DNA of 64,000 nucleotides from Bacteroidales bacterium. GTDB taxonomy: Bacteria; Bacteroidota; Bacteroidia; Bacteroidales; PXBB01. Below the pieces are notes generated by a model. That model searched no databases. It was not told the origin of the DNA and saw only the letters and a program-made list of their open reading frames with translations. Each line of letters starts with the position of its first letter. Within the stretch, counting starts at the first letter, position 1. The stretch lies in contig JAQVVM010000002.1 of the NCBI GenBank assembly GCA_028698995.1, positions 1-64,000 on the forward strand, read 5' to 3'. Shown here piece after piece: positions 37,253-47,072 of this stretch. The position numbers and the translations under genes were made by a program.

Positions 37253-40200
37253 ATGGAAAAAATATACAAAAGCAAACGACATTTTATAGGATTGATGACT
37301 GTTATAATATGGTTCGTATGCCTTAGTAACAGCATCAGTAGCTCATTTGCTCAAATGGGTTGCAATCCGGTAAACATCACATTTGGTGGACATGTTATAG
37401 AATTTCTTGGTGTAACCTACGATAGTTCAGGTGTTGAACCTACTTCAACATGGACTTATAAAATTACTGCGTCCAACAATCCTCCTGAAATTAGCCATGT
37501 TGTTTTTGGAAACCTCAGTTGTGCCAGTTGTTTTTCTAATGCTTCTCATGTGATAAGTGCTTCTCATCCTTATTCCGTAGAAGTACAGCCGCCAACAAAT
37601 TATTGTGGTATTAAATTCGATTTTTCATTTTCTGAAGGAGAAGTAAGAATATATTCCTTTACGATGAAAGGTGCTTGGGCAATTGGTGAAATTACATTTG
37701 TGGCTAAAGCTGCAACAGGTTATACAACTGCAAAAGTTTGCGGGCCTGTATGTTCTCCACCCGTAACTTGCCCTCCGGAAATGGTGTGGAACACTACCAG
37801 TGGCACTTGTGTTCCTCTCATTAATGCGGTGAATGATTATGGTAGTTTTGAATCCAATACTAATGGAACTGTTTTAAATGTTTTAAGTAATGATTTTCTT
37901 AATGGAATTACTCCAACTGCAGCAAAAGTCAATATCGGTATAATTACCGATTTCCCTTCAACTCCTTCAGGAGGTGTTTCATTAAACACTTCAACAGGAA
38001 ATGTCAGTGTTCAACCAAATACCACCCCCGGTAATTATTCAATGACCTATTCAATATGCGATGTTGGAAATCCTTCACGATGTGATACTGCTATTGTAAG
38101 CCTTTTCTCTTGCCCGGCTTCTTCTAACAGCACTACAACAACTTATCAATTAGGAGATTTGCCTACTGATAGAAGCTTTACAACTCTTGTGGGCGTAAGT
38201 TCATCAGCCTGTCCCGGACAACTGAAAGTGACAATACCAACTGGCGCCTACATTACAGGTGTAGATGTTGAATACAAAATTGAAGCAATTAATCCTGGCA
38301 GAATGTCTCATCAGCGTTCTCATCTCAGATGTGTTTCACAAGGTGGGGTATCAGAAGCTACTTTGTTTTCCGGATCAGGTAATAGTGCTGGCATCATGTC
38401 ATATAGCCGATCAAACCTTGCCATTGCAAATGATGTTTTTGGTGGTGGTGATATTTACTTTGAACTTCATGCAGGCAGAACTTCAGGTGGCAGTGGTTGT
38501 AACTCAACTTATAATAAAATTAATAATAACTCATGGAAAGTTACTGTTCATTATTTAGTTCCTGATTTTGAATCTGAAATCAATAATAGTGAAGTAATAG
38601 ATAATGATTCGATTGCTTCTACGGTTATCAATTATGGCAGCAGGACAAATGTATTTGATGTAAAAATTGTTGATAAAGATATTTGTGATGGACTGCCAAC
38701 AATAATTAAGGAATTAGTTTTTACTCAGGGTGATAATAATGAGTTTGCAAACTGGACACAATTTATTGCAGGTGCTTCTTTGTTTGGTCCTGACCTTGGG
38801 GAAAATTCAGGTTTGGAGTTAACCGGTATAGTTACCAATGACAGAATCACATTTTCCGGTACTGATATCATTTCTGTAGCTAATTTTGATAGCAGTGTTT
38901 ATTATTTAAGGATATGGCTGAATCCCGGATTAACCACAATTCATGATAATAAAAAATTCCATTTTGAACTAAAAACAGAAAACATTGTAACTTCTATAAC
39001 TGAAAAAACATCTGGTTTTGGTAATTCAACCTGTGAGAGTTCTTTAGTTGCTTTGTATTTTAAAAGAGATGAAAACTCAGCATTAACCGAAGGTGACAAT
39101 CTTGAACCTAACAGCTTCTTATCTTTAAATAATTCATTTGCTACCCGTATTTCTGCAATGGATTTCAAATTAATTGATATGGGAACAAGTGATCAGGCTC
39201 ACACTATTATTGACAAGATTATTTTCAGACAGGGCCCCACAAATGAAATATTAGACTGGAGAGAAGTTATTGATGGTGTTACTCTATTTGGTCCCGATTT
39301 AGGTGAAGAATCCGGTTCCGAAATTTTTGGTATAGTAGATAGTAATTTTATTAGGTTTAATCTGTCTGATATGATTACTATTGAAGATGGTACTTCGGAG
39401 GTTTATTATTTAAGGATTTGGTTAAATCCAGATATGCCAAATCATAACGATAATAAAATTATTGATTTTGAACTCGATTACACCGACATTACAACAAGTA
39501 ATAAATTTTCTTCAAGATTTGGTATTGGCTATGTGTCCAGTGAAAGTATGCTCATTTTTCCAAGAGATTCCAAGACCATTGTTGCCATGAATGACAGTAT
39601 TACACCGGCAATAATTTCTTCAGAAATAGCTTCCGAAACAGATCGGATGACCGTATTTTACTTGAATTTTGCAGATGCAGGTGAAGATGGATTTTCCACG
39701 CTTATAAACGGAATAATTTTAACTCAGGGTGTCGATAATGAAATTATTGACTGGTCTTCAATAATTTCGGGTGCAACACTTTATGGACCTGATTTGGGAG
39801 GTGATACTTGCTCCGAACTTTTAGGAATAATTGACAATGACAGCATCATTTTTATTAAGCCTTGTGAAGACAAATCATTATGTTTCGAAAATTTTATTTC
39901 AGTTGATGATAGTACAAGTGAGAATTACGAACTGAAAATTTGGTTAACTGATTCAATTTATGATTGTAACCTCCTGCAATTTGAATTAAATTCAAGTAAT
40001 ATCTCTGTTGATACACTAGGTTCGAGATTCGACACCACTTCAGCTCAAAGCCAAGATATTTTGGTTATCTTTGAAAAAGATAATGAAGTTGAAATTCTTG
40101 AAAGTTATTCAACTTTATCAGATTCAATTTCTTCAGTAATTAATACCCAAATTGAAAGACAAACTGTCCTTGATTTTCTCGTTGCTGATAAAGGAACAGA

Positions 40201-43200
40201 CAGATTTAATTCAACAATTGATAAAATATTAATAACACAGGGAGACAATAATAAAGTAGCTGATTGGACAAGTATTATTGCAGGTGCAACTCTTTATGGA
40301 CCGGATTTAGGTCAAATTTCAGGTGCTGAAATAAATGGCACAATTTATTCTGACAATATTGAATTTGATGCCCCGGGAATGATAAATGTATTAGAAGGAG
40401 ACACCGAATTATACCAACTTAGAATTTGGTTATTATCTGATCTGGCTGCAATAAATGACAATGACACAATTGATTTTAAACTCAGTTTTGAGAATATTAA
40501 TACCGCATTTTGCAACTCATCTGCAATGGATACATCTATTGTGCAATCTGGTCCTATCATTATTGATATTGAAGCAACAAAGTTGATTTTTATGATTGAA
40601 GAACCTCCTACTTATGTTGAAGCCGGCGAGGAGTTCAAGATTACAGTGTATGCAGTTGATGAAAACAACAATGTTGACAGAGATGCCGATTATGACTTTA
40701 GATTAGAACTTGAAGATGGTAATGGTAATTTGTCATCAGACGATGGTTTTGATAAAACTTTAACAGATGGCTCATATACATGGACAGATGTTACTTATGA
40801 TGAAAAAGAAGATTTTACGCTTAAGGTTGTATCGGAACAACTTTCTCAGGGTGCAACCGAAACAGTAAGCTGTCTTGACGAGTATGCTGTTGTTTCTGAG
40901 GGCATACATTCTGAACCTGATTTTATTTCTTCGGTAATTAATGATGAATCAGAAAGAATAATGGTCTTTAATTTTACACTTACTGACAAAGGTATAGCTG
41001 ATAGCCTACCAACATTAATTAATGAACTGATAATTAGACAAGGACGTTTTAATGAAGTTCTTGACTGGACTCAGGTTATTGCCGGAGTATCACTCTATGG
41101 TCCTGATTTGGGTGAAGTTTCAGGGAATGAAATTTTTGGGGTTGTTGAATCCGATAGTATTGTATTCAGTGATTCCATATTTATTAATATTGCTGACAGT
41201 ACTGAGGAAGTATATATGTTGAAAATATGGTTATTGAACGATTTATCAAATATCAATCATAATGATTTAATCTCTTTCAGCCTTGATTATTCAGATATAA
41301 CTGTTGCTGATTCCGGTAGCACATTTTTTGGAAACGGTTTTACAGAGTCCAATGGTATTAGAACCTACATTGAGCCACAAAAACTTGTTTTTGAAGTAAA
41401 TGCACCTCCTGCAGTCGTTGGTTATGACAGTGAATTTACTGTTACTGTTAGAGTAATGGATGACAATAATAACTATAACACAACAGACACTTCTATTGTC
41501 CTGCTTTCAAAAGTCTTTGGCAATGGTAGTATTGAATCTGATACTGGTTTGACACAAACGCTTGTAAATGGCACATATACTTGGACGGATATTAAATATA
41601 ATGATCTTGGTTATTTTGGGATTCAAGCTACAGCTCCTGGACTTACAGCAGCAGTTTCTGATAGCATCGTAAGTGTTATTGATCTTGATTCAGAAATTTC
41701 TTATGGACCTTCTTCTTCTCCTGATTCAATCAGCTCGCTCAACAATGTTTACAGCAAAAGAGTAATTGTTCTTGATGTCATGTTCACAGATAAAGGGACT
41801 GATGATAATTTACCGACCATAATTGATAGTCTTTTCTTTACTCAAGGATTAATGAATGAAATTCCTGATTGGAGAAAAGCTATTGAAGGTGCAACCTTGT
41901 ATGGCCCCGACTTAGGTTTAAATTCAGGAATGGAGTTGTTAGGTGTTATTGATTCAACCACAATTTCATTTTCAGGATCAGAGATAATAAACATTAATGA
42001 TGGTGCTAACGAAGTCTATAAATTAAAAATATGGCTCTATTACGACCTTTCAGGTATCATTGATAATGATTCTATTGATATTAAACTTGATTATTCTGAT
42101 ATATCAACACCTGTTTTAGGTACTTCCTATTTTGGAGAAGGTGAAGTCAGTACAGGGGGTATGGCTGTTGATATTGATGCCACCAAATTAGCCTTTATAA
42201 GTAATCAACCTCCTACAATTGTTGGATTTTCTTATGACTTTGTAGTTGGTGTTCAGGCAGTTGATATTAATGGTAACAGAGATATTGATGCAAATGATGA
42301 TATTACGTTATCTCTATATCAAGGTACTGGTTCATTGATTACACCACCGGCTTATGGATTTACACAGCAATTGGATTCAGGTGTTTACATGTGGTACGAA
42401 ATGCAATATGATGAAGAGGAACCATTTAGAATGAGAGTCGTTTCCAATACTCTTTCACAAGCTCTATCCTCAGTAATTTTATGCAAAAAATGTGTAAAAA
42501 GTGCCATGTACAATTTGGGTGATATAAGCACATTTAGAGATTATATGTCAAGTGGGGATTCTGACTGTCCCGGAGTGCTTTCAATCTTTGTTCCTTCATT
42601 TGCAATAGTAGTTGGAGTTGATGTATTTTACACCATGACAACTGGTTCCACAGGCTTGAAATCTCAACAAAGGTCTCAACTCAGGTGCGTGTCTCCCGGA
42701 GGGTTAAGTGAGGCAGTTATTTATGAAGGTTCCGGTGATAGGGGCTCACAACAATATGAGCGTTTTAATCTCAGTATTGCTAATGACGTTCAACCCGGAG
42801 CAGATTATGTTTTCGAATTGCATGCAGGTAGAACAGAAGGCGGCACTGGGTGCGGCACTGAGTATAATAAAGTTGACAATTATACTTGGACAGTATTTAT
42901 TAATTATGTTATAACCAATGTTTACTGGACAGGAGATGTGAGCACTGATTGGCACGATCCGTTTAATTGGGCTTGTGAATTGGTCCCAAACCAATATTTG
43001 GATGTCATCATACCCGGAGACGTGGACAATATGCCCTTTATTGAAAATGGCAATGCTGAGACAAGAACTCTTTTTATTGAAGATGGCGCTACTGTTACTT
43101 TAGATAGCAATATTCAAATTAGTATTTATGGAGATTTGAATGTTGAAGGGGGTTTTGATGTACTGACAAATCAAGCAAGAGTTAATTTTATGGGGGATGG

Positions 43201-44812
43201 CTCCTCTTCAAGTGGAAGGCAAATAGTAAATGGAACAGATAATTTTAATTTCTTCGATGTATATGTTGAGAATACTTCTTATGTTAAGCTTCTAAAAGAT
43301 GTTAATATAACAGGAGATATAATTGTGAATGGCACTCTTGAATCTACTCTCAGCAATACAATAAATATGAATGGTGAAAGCAATGTTTTTGTTTTGGAAA
43401 ACAACAGTGTATTTATTCCTAAGTTCGGTACAGTAGAATTTTCGGGAAGTGGCAGACAAATGGTTTTGAGCAGTGAAAACAGCTTTTACAATATTGTACT
43501 TAATACAGATAATAAGGACAACCAATTAGTTCTATGGGATAATCTTACAGTAGAAAACGAAATTGAATTGACAAAGGGTGTACTTAACTTAAATAATAAT
43601 CAGTTAATTATTGATAATGCAAGTGTAGAAGCTATTAAAAGAGATTCTTTAAGCTCGGGATATATCAATGCAGAATCTGTCAATAACTCTGATTTTTCAA
43701 GCAGTGTCAGATGGAATATAGGAGACAATGTTAATACTTATAGTGTGCCTTTTGCAAAAGATACCATAACTTTAGTTCCAATGAGTATTGAGCTGACAAG
43801 GAATTTTATGTCGGATGATGGGTATATCACATTCTCAACTTATAGTACAGGAACTGATAACAACCCAAAACCGGAGATTGTGGCTCATCTTGGCGATCCA
43901 GATGAACAAGAATCAGCAACAGACTTAATAGTTGATCGCTTCTGGTTTTTCGACTCAAATGATCCATCAAAAGAAAATATTTCAAACTTTGTTGAGGGTT
44001 ATATCAGTATGTCATTCCTTGAATCAGAATTGGATTATGTCCTTGAAGAGTCAATGGCTGCTCAACGTTATAATAGCGACCTAAATATTTGGGCAGATAT
44101 TATTTATAGCCAAAATGATTTTGATGATCCTATTATAAGAGGGTTTAGTTCTGTTGAACCCGTTCAGGACAATCTTGCAGGTAAATTTAAAACCAGCTAT
44201 GTGGATTCAGCTCAATTTTATAATGTTTGGGTTTTATCTGACAAAGATAATCCGCTTCCAATAAAATTGTTACGCTTTGAAGCTTTATGTATCAACGATG
44301 TTGTTGACATAAACTGGGTTACAGCTTCAGAAATTAATAACCACTTCTTTACACTTGAAAAAAGTTATGACGGTTATAACTGGGATTTAGTTGCAACTGT
44401 ATCTGCATCAGGTAACAGCAGTACTGATAGATTTTATAATTATGTTGATGATGAAGCCTCTCAAATTGTATCATATTACAGGCTGAAGCAAACTGATTAT
44501 AACGGCATAAGTGAAACTTTTAAACCGGTGGTTGTTATTCCATGTTTACAGAATCATAATGACTTTGAGATTTATCCAAATCCCTTTTCAAATATTATTA
44601 ATATCTATTTATTTAATCTTGAAGATTCTTATGCGGAAATTAAAATTTATGATGCTGTAGGAAGATTAGTCAATAGTAATATATTTAAAGAAATTGAGGA
44701 TGGTCAAGGTAAAGTATCATTAAATCTTAACTCATTATCAAATGGGGTATATTATATGACTTGTATTTCGGGAGATTATGTAAGAAACGAAATCATAATA
44801 AAACAAAACTAA
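37253..44812 (+). CDS. Giant (2519-residue) secreted repeat protein, T9SS type A
   Basis: Signal peptide about 1-34 (SSSFAQ). Residues about 195-290 are a cadherin-like Ig domain (AVNDYGSF, VLNVLSNDF). A module of about 135 residues (YQLGDLPT to AGRTSGGSGC) occurs at about 296-436 and again at about 1751-1886 (YNLGDIST to AGRTEGGTGC). Between them are six copies of a repeat with the core LFGPDLGE.SG.E..G and VYYLRIWLNP, interspersed from the fourth copy on with three invasin/Ig-like domains (ATKLIF..EPP, DG.YTWTD). About 1886-2330 is a beta-filament region shared with the DUF3494 protein. An FN3-like segment (FFTLEKSYDGYNW) and a type A sorting domain (about 2437-2519, IYPNPFSNI) end it. It is a likely cell-surface or released fibrous protein; function unknown. 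Confidence 0.87.
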   Translation: MEKIYKSKRHFIGLMTVIIWFVCLSNSISSSFAQMGCNPVNITFGGHVIEFLGVTYDSSGVEPTSTWTYKITASNNPPEISHVVFGNLSCASCFSNASHVISASHPYSVEVQPPTNYCGIKFDFSFSEGEVRIYSFTMKGAWAIGEITFVAKAATGYTTAKVCGPVCSPPVTCPPEMVWNTTSGTCVPLINAVNDYGSFESNTNGTVLNVLSNDFLNGITPTAAKVNIGIITDFPSTPSGGVSLNTSTGNVSVQPNTTPGNYSMTYSICDVGNPSRCDTAIVSLFSCPASSNSTTTTYQLGDLPTDRSFTTLVGVSSSACPGQLKVTIPTGAYITGVDVEYKIEAINPGRMSHQRSHLRCVSQGGVSEATLFSGSGNSAGIMSYSRSNLAIANDVFGGGDIYFELHAGRTSGGSGCNSTYNKINNNSWKVTVHYLVPDFESEINNSEVIDNDSIASTVINYGSRTNVFDVKIVDKDICDGLPTIIKELVFTQGDNNEFANWTQFIAGASLFGPDLGENSGLELTGIVTNDRITFSGTDIISVANFDSSVYYLRIWLNPGLTTIHDNKKFHFELKTENIVTSITEKTSGFGNSTCESSLVALYFKRDENSALTEGDNLEPNSFLSLNNSFATRISAMDFKLIDMGTSDQAHTIIDKIIFRQGPTNEILDWREVIDGVTLFGPDLGEESGSEIFGIVDSNFIRFNLSDMITIEDGTSEVYYLRIWLNPDMPNHNDNKIIDFELDYTDITTSNKFSSRFGIGYVSSESMLIFPRDSKTIVAMNDSITPAIISSEIASETDRMTVFYLNFADAGEDGFSTLINGIILTQGVDNEIIDWSSIISGATLYGPDLGGDTCSELLGIIDNDSIIFIKPCEDKSLCFENFISVDDSTSENYELKIWLTDSIYDCNLLQFELNSSNISVDTLGSRFDTTSAQSQDILVIFEKDNEVEILESYSTLSDSISSVINTQIERQTVLDFLVADKGTDRFNSTIDKILITQGDNNKVADWTSIIAGATLYGPDLGQISGAEINGTIYSDNIEFDAPGMINVLEGDTELYQLRIWLLSDLAAINDNDTIDFKLSFENINTAFCNSSAMDTSIVQSGPIIIDIEATKLIFMIEEPPTYVEAGEEFKITVYAVDENNNVDRDADYDFRLELEDGNGNLSSDDGFDKTLTDGSYTWTDVTYDEKEDFTLKVVSEQLSQGATETVSCLDEYAVVSEGIHSEPDFISSVINDESERIMVFNFTLTDKGIADSLPTLINELIIRQGRFNEVLDWTQVIAGVSLYGPDLGEVSGNEIFGVVESDSIVFSDSIFINIADSTEEVYMLKIWLLNDLSNINHNDLISFSLDYSDITVADSGSTFFGNGFTESNGIRTYIEPQKLVFEVNAPPAVVGYDSEFTVTVRVMDDNNNYNTTDTSIVLLSKVFGNGSIESDTGLTQTLVNGTYTWTDIKYNDLGYFGIQATAPGLTAAVSDSIVSVIDLDSEISYGPSSSPDSISSLNNVYSKRVIVLDVMFTDKGTDDNLPTIIDSLFFTQGLMNEIPDWRKAIEGATLYGPDLGLNSGMELLGVIDSTTISFSGSEIININDGANEVYKLKIWLYYDLSGIIDNDSIDIKLDYSDISTPVLGTSYFGEGEVSTGGMAVDIDATKLAFISNQPPTIVGFSYDFVVGVQAVDINGNRDIDANDDITLSLYQGTGSLITPPAYGFTQQLDSGVYMWYEMQYDEEEPFRMRVVSNTLSQALSSVILCKKCVKSAMYNLGDISTFRDYMSSGDSDCPGVLSIFVPSFAIVVGVDVFYTMTTGSTGLKSQQRSQLRCVSPGGLSEAVIYEGSGDRGSQQYERFNLSIANDVQPGADYVFELHAGRTEGGTGCGTEYNKVDNYTWTVFINYVITNVYWTGDVSTDWHDPFNWACELVPNQYLDVIIPGDVDNMPFIENGNAETRTLFIEDGATVTLDSNIQISIYGDLNVEGGFDVLTNQARVNFMGDGSSSSGRQIVNGTDNFNFFDVYVENTSYVKLLKDVNITGDIIVNGTLESTLSNTINMNGESNVFVLENNSVFIPKFGTVEFSGSGRQMVLSSENSFYNIVLNTDNKDNQLVLWDNLTVENEIELTKGVLNLNNNQLIIDNASVEAIKRDSLSSGYINAESVNNSDFSSSVRWNIGDNVNTYSVPFAKDTITLVPMSIELTRNFMSDDGYITFSTYSTGTDNNPKPEIVAHLGDPDEQESATDLIVDRFWFFDSNDPSKENISNFVEGYISMSFLESELDYVLEESMAAQRYNSDLNIWADIIYSQNDFDDPIIRGFSSVEPVQDNLAGKFKTSYVDSAQFYNVWVLSDKDNPLPIKLLRFEALCINDVVDINWVTASEINNHFFTLEKSYDGYNWDLVATVSASGNSSTDRFYNYVDDEASQIVSYYRLKQTDYNGISETFKPVVVIPCLQNHNDFEIYPNPFSNIINIYLFNLEDSYAEIKIYDAVGRLVNSNIFKEIEDGQGKVSLNLNSLSNGVYYMTCISGDYVRNEIIIKQN

Positions 44813-44876
44813 AACTCTTGTTTCTTTAGAAAGGATTTTAAATACCAAATTGAATTTTCCTTAAATTTAACTTAAT

Positions 44877-44911
44877 AACTTCCCCTATCTTAATTTAGGG
44901 GAAGTTTTTTT
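44877..44911 (+). terminator. Rho-independent terminator of the giant repeat protein gene
   Basis: Perfect 10-bp arms AACTTCCCCT (44877-44886) and AGGGGAAGTT (44897-44906) with a 10-nt loop and a following T run. Confidence 0.85.
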
Positions 44912-45045
44912 ATGAGAGGCCTAAAATTATAACGGAAAATTTAAAGCTGTTGTCTTAAAAGAAATATACCTAAGAATCTCATTTTTAATATTTTTAAAAT
45001 AAAATGGAAAAGATTTTATTTATATTTCTGAATATTAAAATTTTA

Positions 45046-45053
45046 TATATTTG
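45046..45053 (+). promoter_or_regulatory. -7 box for the dehydrogenase/aconitase genes
   Basis: TATATTTG is an exact TAnnTTTG match, giving a leader of about 80 nt. No TTG at the expected -33 position. Confidence 0.35.
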
Positions 45054-45141
45054 CCTCAATATTCATGTGAAATTTTTGTGTGAATTTTTATAAAAGAACA
45101 AAGTCATTATTAAAATAATTATCAATTAAAATTTAATATTT

Positions 45142-46338
45142 ATGTCAAAAAGAACCATTGTAGCCATGCCAGGAGACGGCATAGGCAAAGCAGTTTTAGA
45201 AGAATGTATCAGGGTGCTTGATGCAGCAGGTTTTAAAGCCAATTATGTACAAGGTGATATTGGTTGGGAGTTTTGGTGCAAAGAAGGCAATCCACTACCC
45301 GACAGAACACTTAAACTTTTGGAAGAGCACAAAATTGGTTTGTTTGGAGCTATAACTTCAAAGCCAAAGGACAAAGCTGCTGCTGAACTTGTACCGGAAC
45401 TACAAGGTAAAGGTATTCAATATTACAGCCCTATTGTTGGCATGCGTCAGTTTTTCGATCTTGATATATGTATGCGTCCTTGCAGAACATTTAAAGGGAA
45501 TCCCCTTAATTTTGTACGCCGTGGTAAAGACAATAAGATTGAAGAACCCGAAGTGGATGTAATGATTTTTCGTCAGAATACTGAAGGCCTGTACGGAGGT
45601 GTTGAATGGACTAATCCTTCTGATAAAGTTTATGATGCATTAATGTCTCACCCCAAATTTGTTGATAACTTTTCATGGTGTCCACGTCCAGAGCTTGCAG
45701 TATCTACTCGTATTTTTACTAAAAAATACGTGACACGCATTGTTCGCGCTGCTTTCGAATATGCTAAAAAGAGAGGATTCGAAAAAATTACTGTTTGTGA
45801 AAAACCTAATGTTATTAGAGAAACTTCAGGCATGATGTTGAAAGTTGCTCAGGAAATGAGTAAAGCTGAATATCCTAACATTTGGGTTGAAGATGTAAAC
45901 ATTGATGCCATGATGATGTGGCTTACTAAAAACCCTGAAAACTATAACGTTATTGTTGCAGGCAACATGTTTGGTGATATTGTTTCTGACGCTTTTGCAG
46001 GTCTTATTGGTGGACTTGGCTTTGCTACATCAGCACAGTTTAATCCTGAAAATGGTATTGCTGTATTTGAACCAACTCATGGATCTGCACCCAAATATGC
46101 AAACTATGATGTTTCAATAGTAAATCCAATTGCAATGATTTTATCAGCAGTTATGATGCTCGAACATATTGGTGAAAATGAAATTGCAGAAAGAATACGT
46201 AAAGCTACTGCCGAAGTTGTTGCTGAAGGAAAGGTTCGTGCTTACGATATGATGAAACTCAAAGGTAGTCCGGAAGTTATCAATAACGGTGCAGCAAGTA
46301 CAAAACAAATGGCAGATGCTATTATAGCAAAATTATAA
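45142..46338 (+). CDS. Isocitrate/isopropylmalate dehydrogenase-family enzyme (probable isocitrate dehydrogenase)
   Basis: 398 residues, a beta-decarboxylating dehydrogenase. Visible are the N-terminal MPGDGIGK, the substrate-loop region VGMRQFFDLDICMRPCRTFKG, FRQNTEGLYGG, the catalytic Lys/Asp block with VEDVNIDAMMMW, the metal-binding GNMFGDIVSDAFAGL, and EPTHGSAPKYA. In E. coli isocitrate dehydrogenase the Lys-Tyr of APKYA contacts the NADP phosphate, so NADP use is suggested here. Because two aconitase-family enzymes follow, oxidative decarboxylation of isocitrate to 2-oxoglutarate is the likely reaction; homoisocitrate is an alternative. A terminator follows, then an HD-like gene. Confidence 0.85.
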   Translation: MSKRTIVAMPGDGIGKAVLEECIRVLDAAGFKANYVQGDIGWEFWCKEGNPLPDRTLKLLEEHKIGLFGAITSKPKDKAAAELVPELQGKGIQYYSPIVGMRQFFDLDICMRPCRTFKGNPLNFVRRGKDNKIEEPEVDVMIFRQNTEGLYGGVEWTNPSDKVYDALMSHPKFVDNFSWCPRPELAVSTRIFTKKYVTRIVRAAFEYAKKRGFEKITVCEKPNVIRETSGMMLKVAQEMSKAEYPNIWVEDVNIDAMMMWLTKNPENYNVIVAGNMFGDIVSDAFAGLIGGLGFATSAQFNPENGIAVFEPTHGSAPKYANYDVSIVNPIAMILSAVMMLEHIGENEIAERIRKATAEVVAEGKVRAYDMMKLKGSPEVINNGAASTKQMADAIIAKL

Positions 46339-46357
46339 TTTTTTTAATAATTCATTA

Positions 46358-46401
46358 AATCCGAAGGGAAGGTCTGAATGGCTAATAACTTCGGATTTTT
46401 T
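46358..46401 (+). terminator. Rho-independent terminator after the dehydrogenase gene
   Basis: Arms AATCCGAAG (46358-46366) and CTTCGGATT (46389-46397), perfect over 9 bp with a 22-nt loop, followed by a T run. It may partly separate the dehydrogenase from the HD/aconitase genes. Confidence 0.7.
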
Positions 46402-46430
46402 TTAAATATTAATCTTAAAAAACAAAAATT

Positions 46431-47006
46431 ATGTCGCATATTGAGATAAAAGAAGAATTCATATTAAAAGCCCGCGCCCTGTGGCCGGAGCTCGAATGGA
46501 TTAAAAACGCTGAATTGCGTGAACAAACAACCAATACATGGGCACTGGCACTTCAAAAAAGTGTTCTCACGCCGAATGATCTTAACACCATTCCATTTAC
46601 ACTTCTATGTGGACCCGATCTTAAAGTGACTTTTATGGACCATAAACGTGCTGTGGTTCATATTGCTAAAGATTGTGGCGAACAAATGAACAAGTTTTTC
46701 AAGAATGACCTGCCGGTTAATATGGATGTACTTTTAGCCGGTGCTATTCTCGCTGATGTTGGCAAATTATTAGAATATGAAATGAAAGAAGGAAAATCTG
46801 TTCAGGGTTCTTATGGCAAGTATTTACGTCATCCTTTTTCAGGTGTTTCTTTAGCTGAAATGTGCCATGTTCCTCCGGCAGTTTGTCATATTATTGCCAC
46901 TCATGCAGGGGAAGGAGATATGGTTAAACGCTCAACTGAAGCTTTCGTTGTGCATCATGCAGACTTTATGACATTTGAACCATTTAAAGACAGATTAAAA
47001 GTATAA
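46431..47006 (+). CDS. HD-domain-like protein with degenerate HD motif
   Basis: 191 residues. The fold pattern is that of HD phosphohydrolases: H71 in FMDHKRAVVHIA, then LLAGAILADVGKLLEYE, then RHPFSGVSLAE (H134), IIATHAGEGD (H158) and VVHHADF (H175, D178). The signature His-Asp of the family (LLHDIGK) reads Ala-Asp here (A108-D109), so one canonical metal ligand is missing while the others are kept. It may bind one metal differently or be non-catalytic. It is located between isocitrate-dehydrogenase-like and aconitase-like genes (66 bp before the latter), suggesting a linked role, possibly regulatory. Substrate unknown. Confidence 0.72.
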   Translation: MSHIEIKEEFILKARALWPELEWIKNAELREQTTNTWALALQKSVLTPNDLNTIPFTLLCGPDLKVTFMDHKRAVVHIAKDCGEQMNKFFKNDLPVNMDVLLAGAILADVGKLLEYEMKEGKSVQGSYGKYLRHPFSGVSLAEMCHVPPAVCHIIATHAGEGDMVKRSTEAFVVHHADFMTFEPFKDRLKV

Positions 47007-47072
47007 GTATTTATTTGACTGAGCTCCTCTCAGACTAATCCTTACTTAAATTATAACTAAAATAAAAATGAT

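Larger units (their letters stand above)
44813..45141. other. Intergenic region with terminator and promoter
   Basis: 329 bp containing the terminator of the giant repeat protein gene (44877-44911) and a candidate -7 box at 45046-45053 for the dehydrogenase operon. Nothing else was recognised. Confidence 0.5.

Noticed and set aside
38560-42130. Regularly spaced similar segments that might suggest a CRISPR or DNA repeat array
   Set aside because: Similarity is at protein level over units of several hundred bases inside one ORF; there are no short identical direct repeats with unique spacers.
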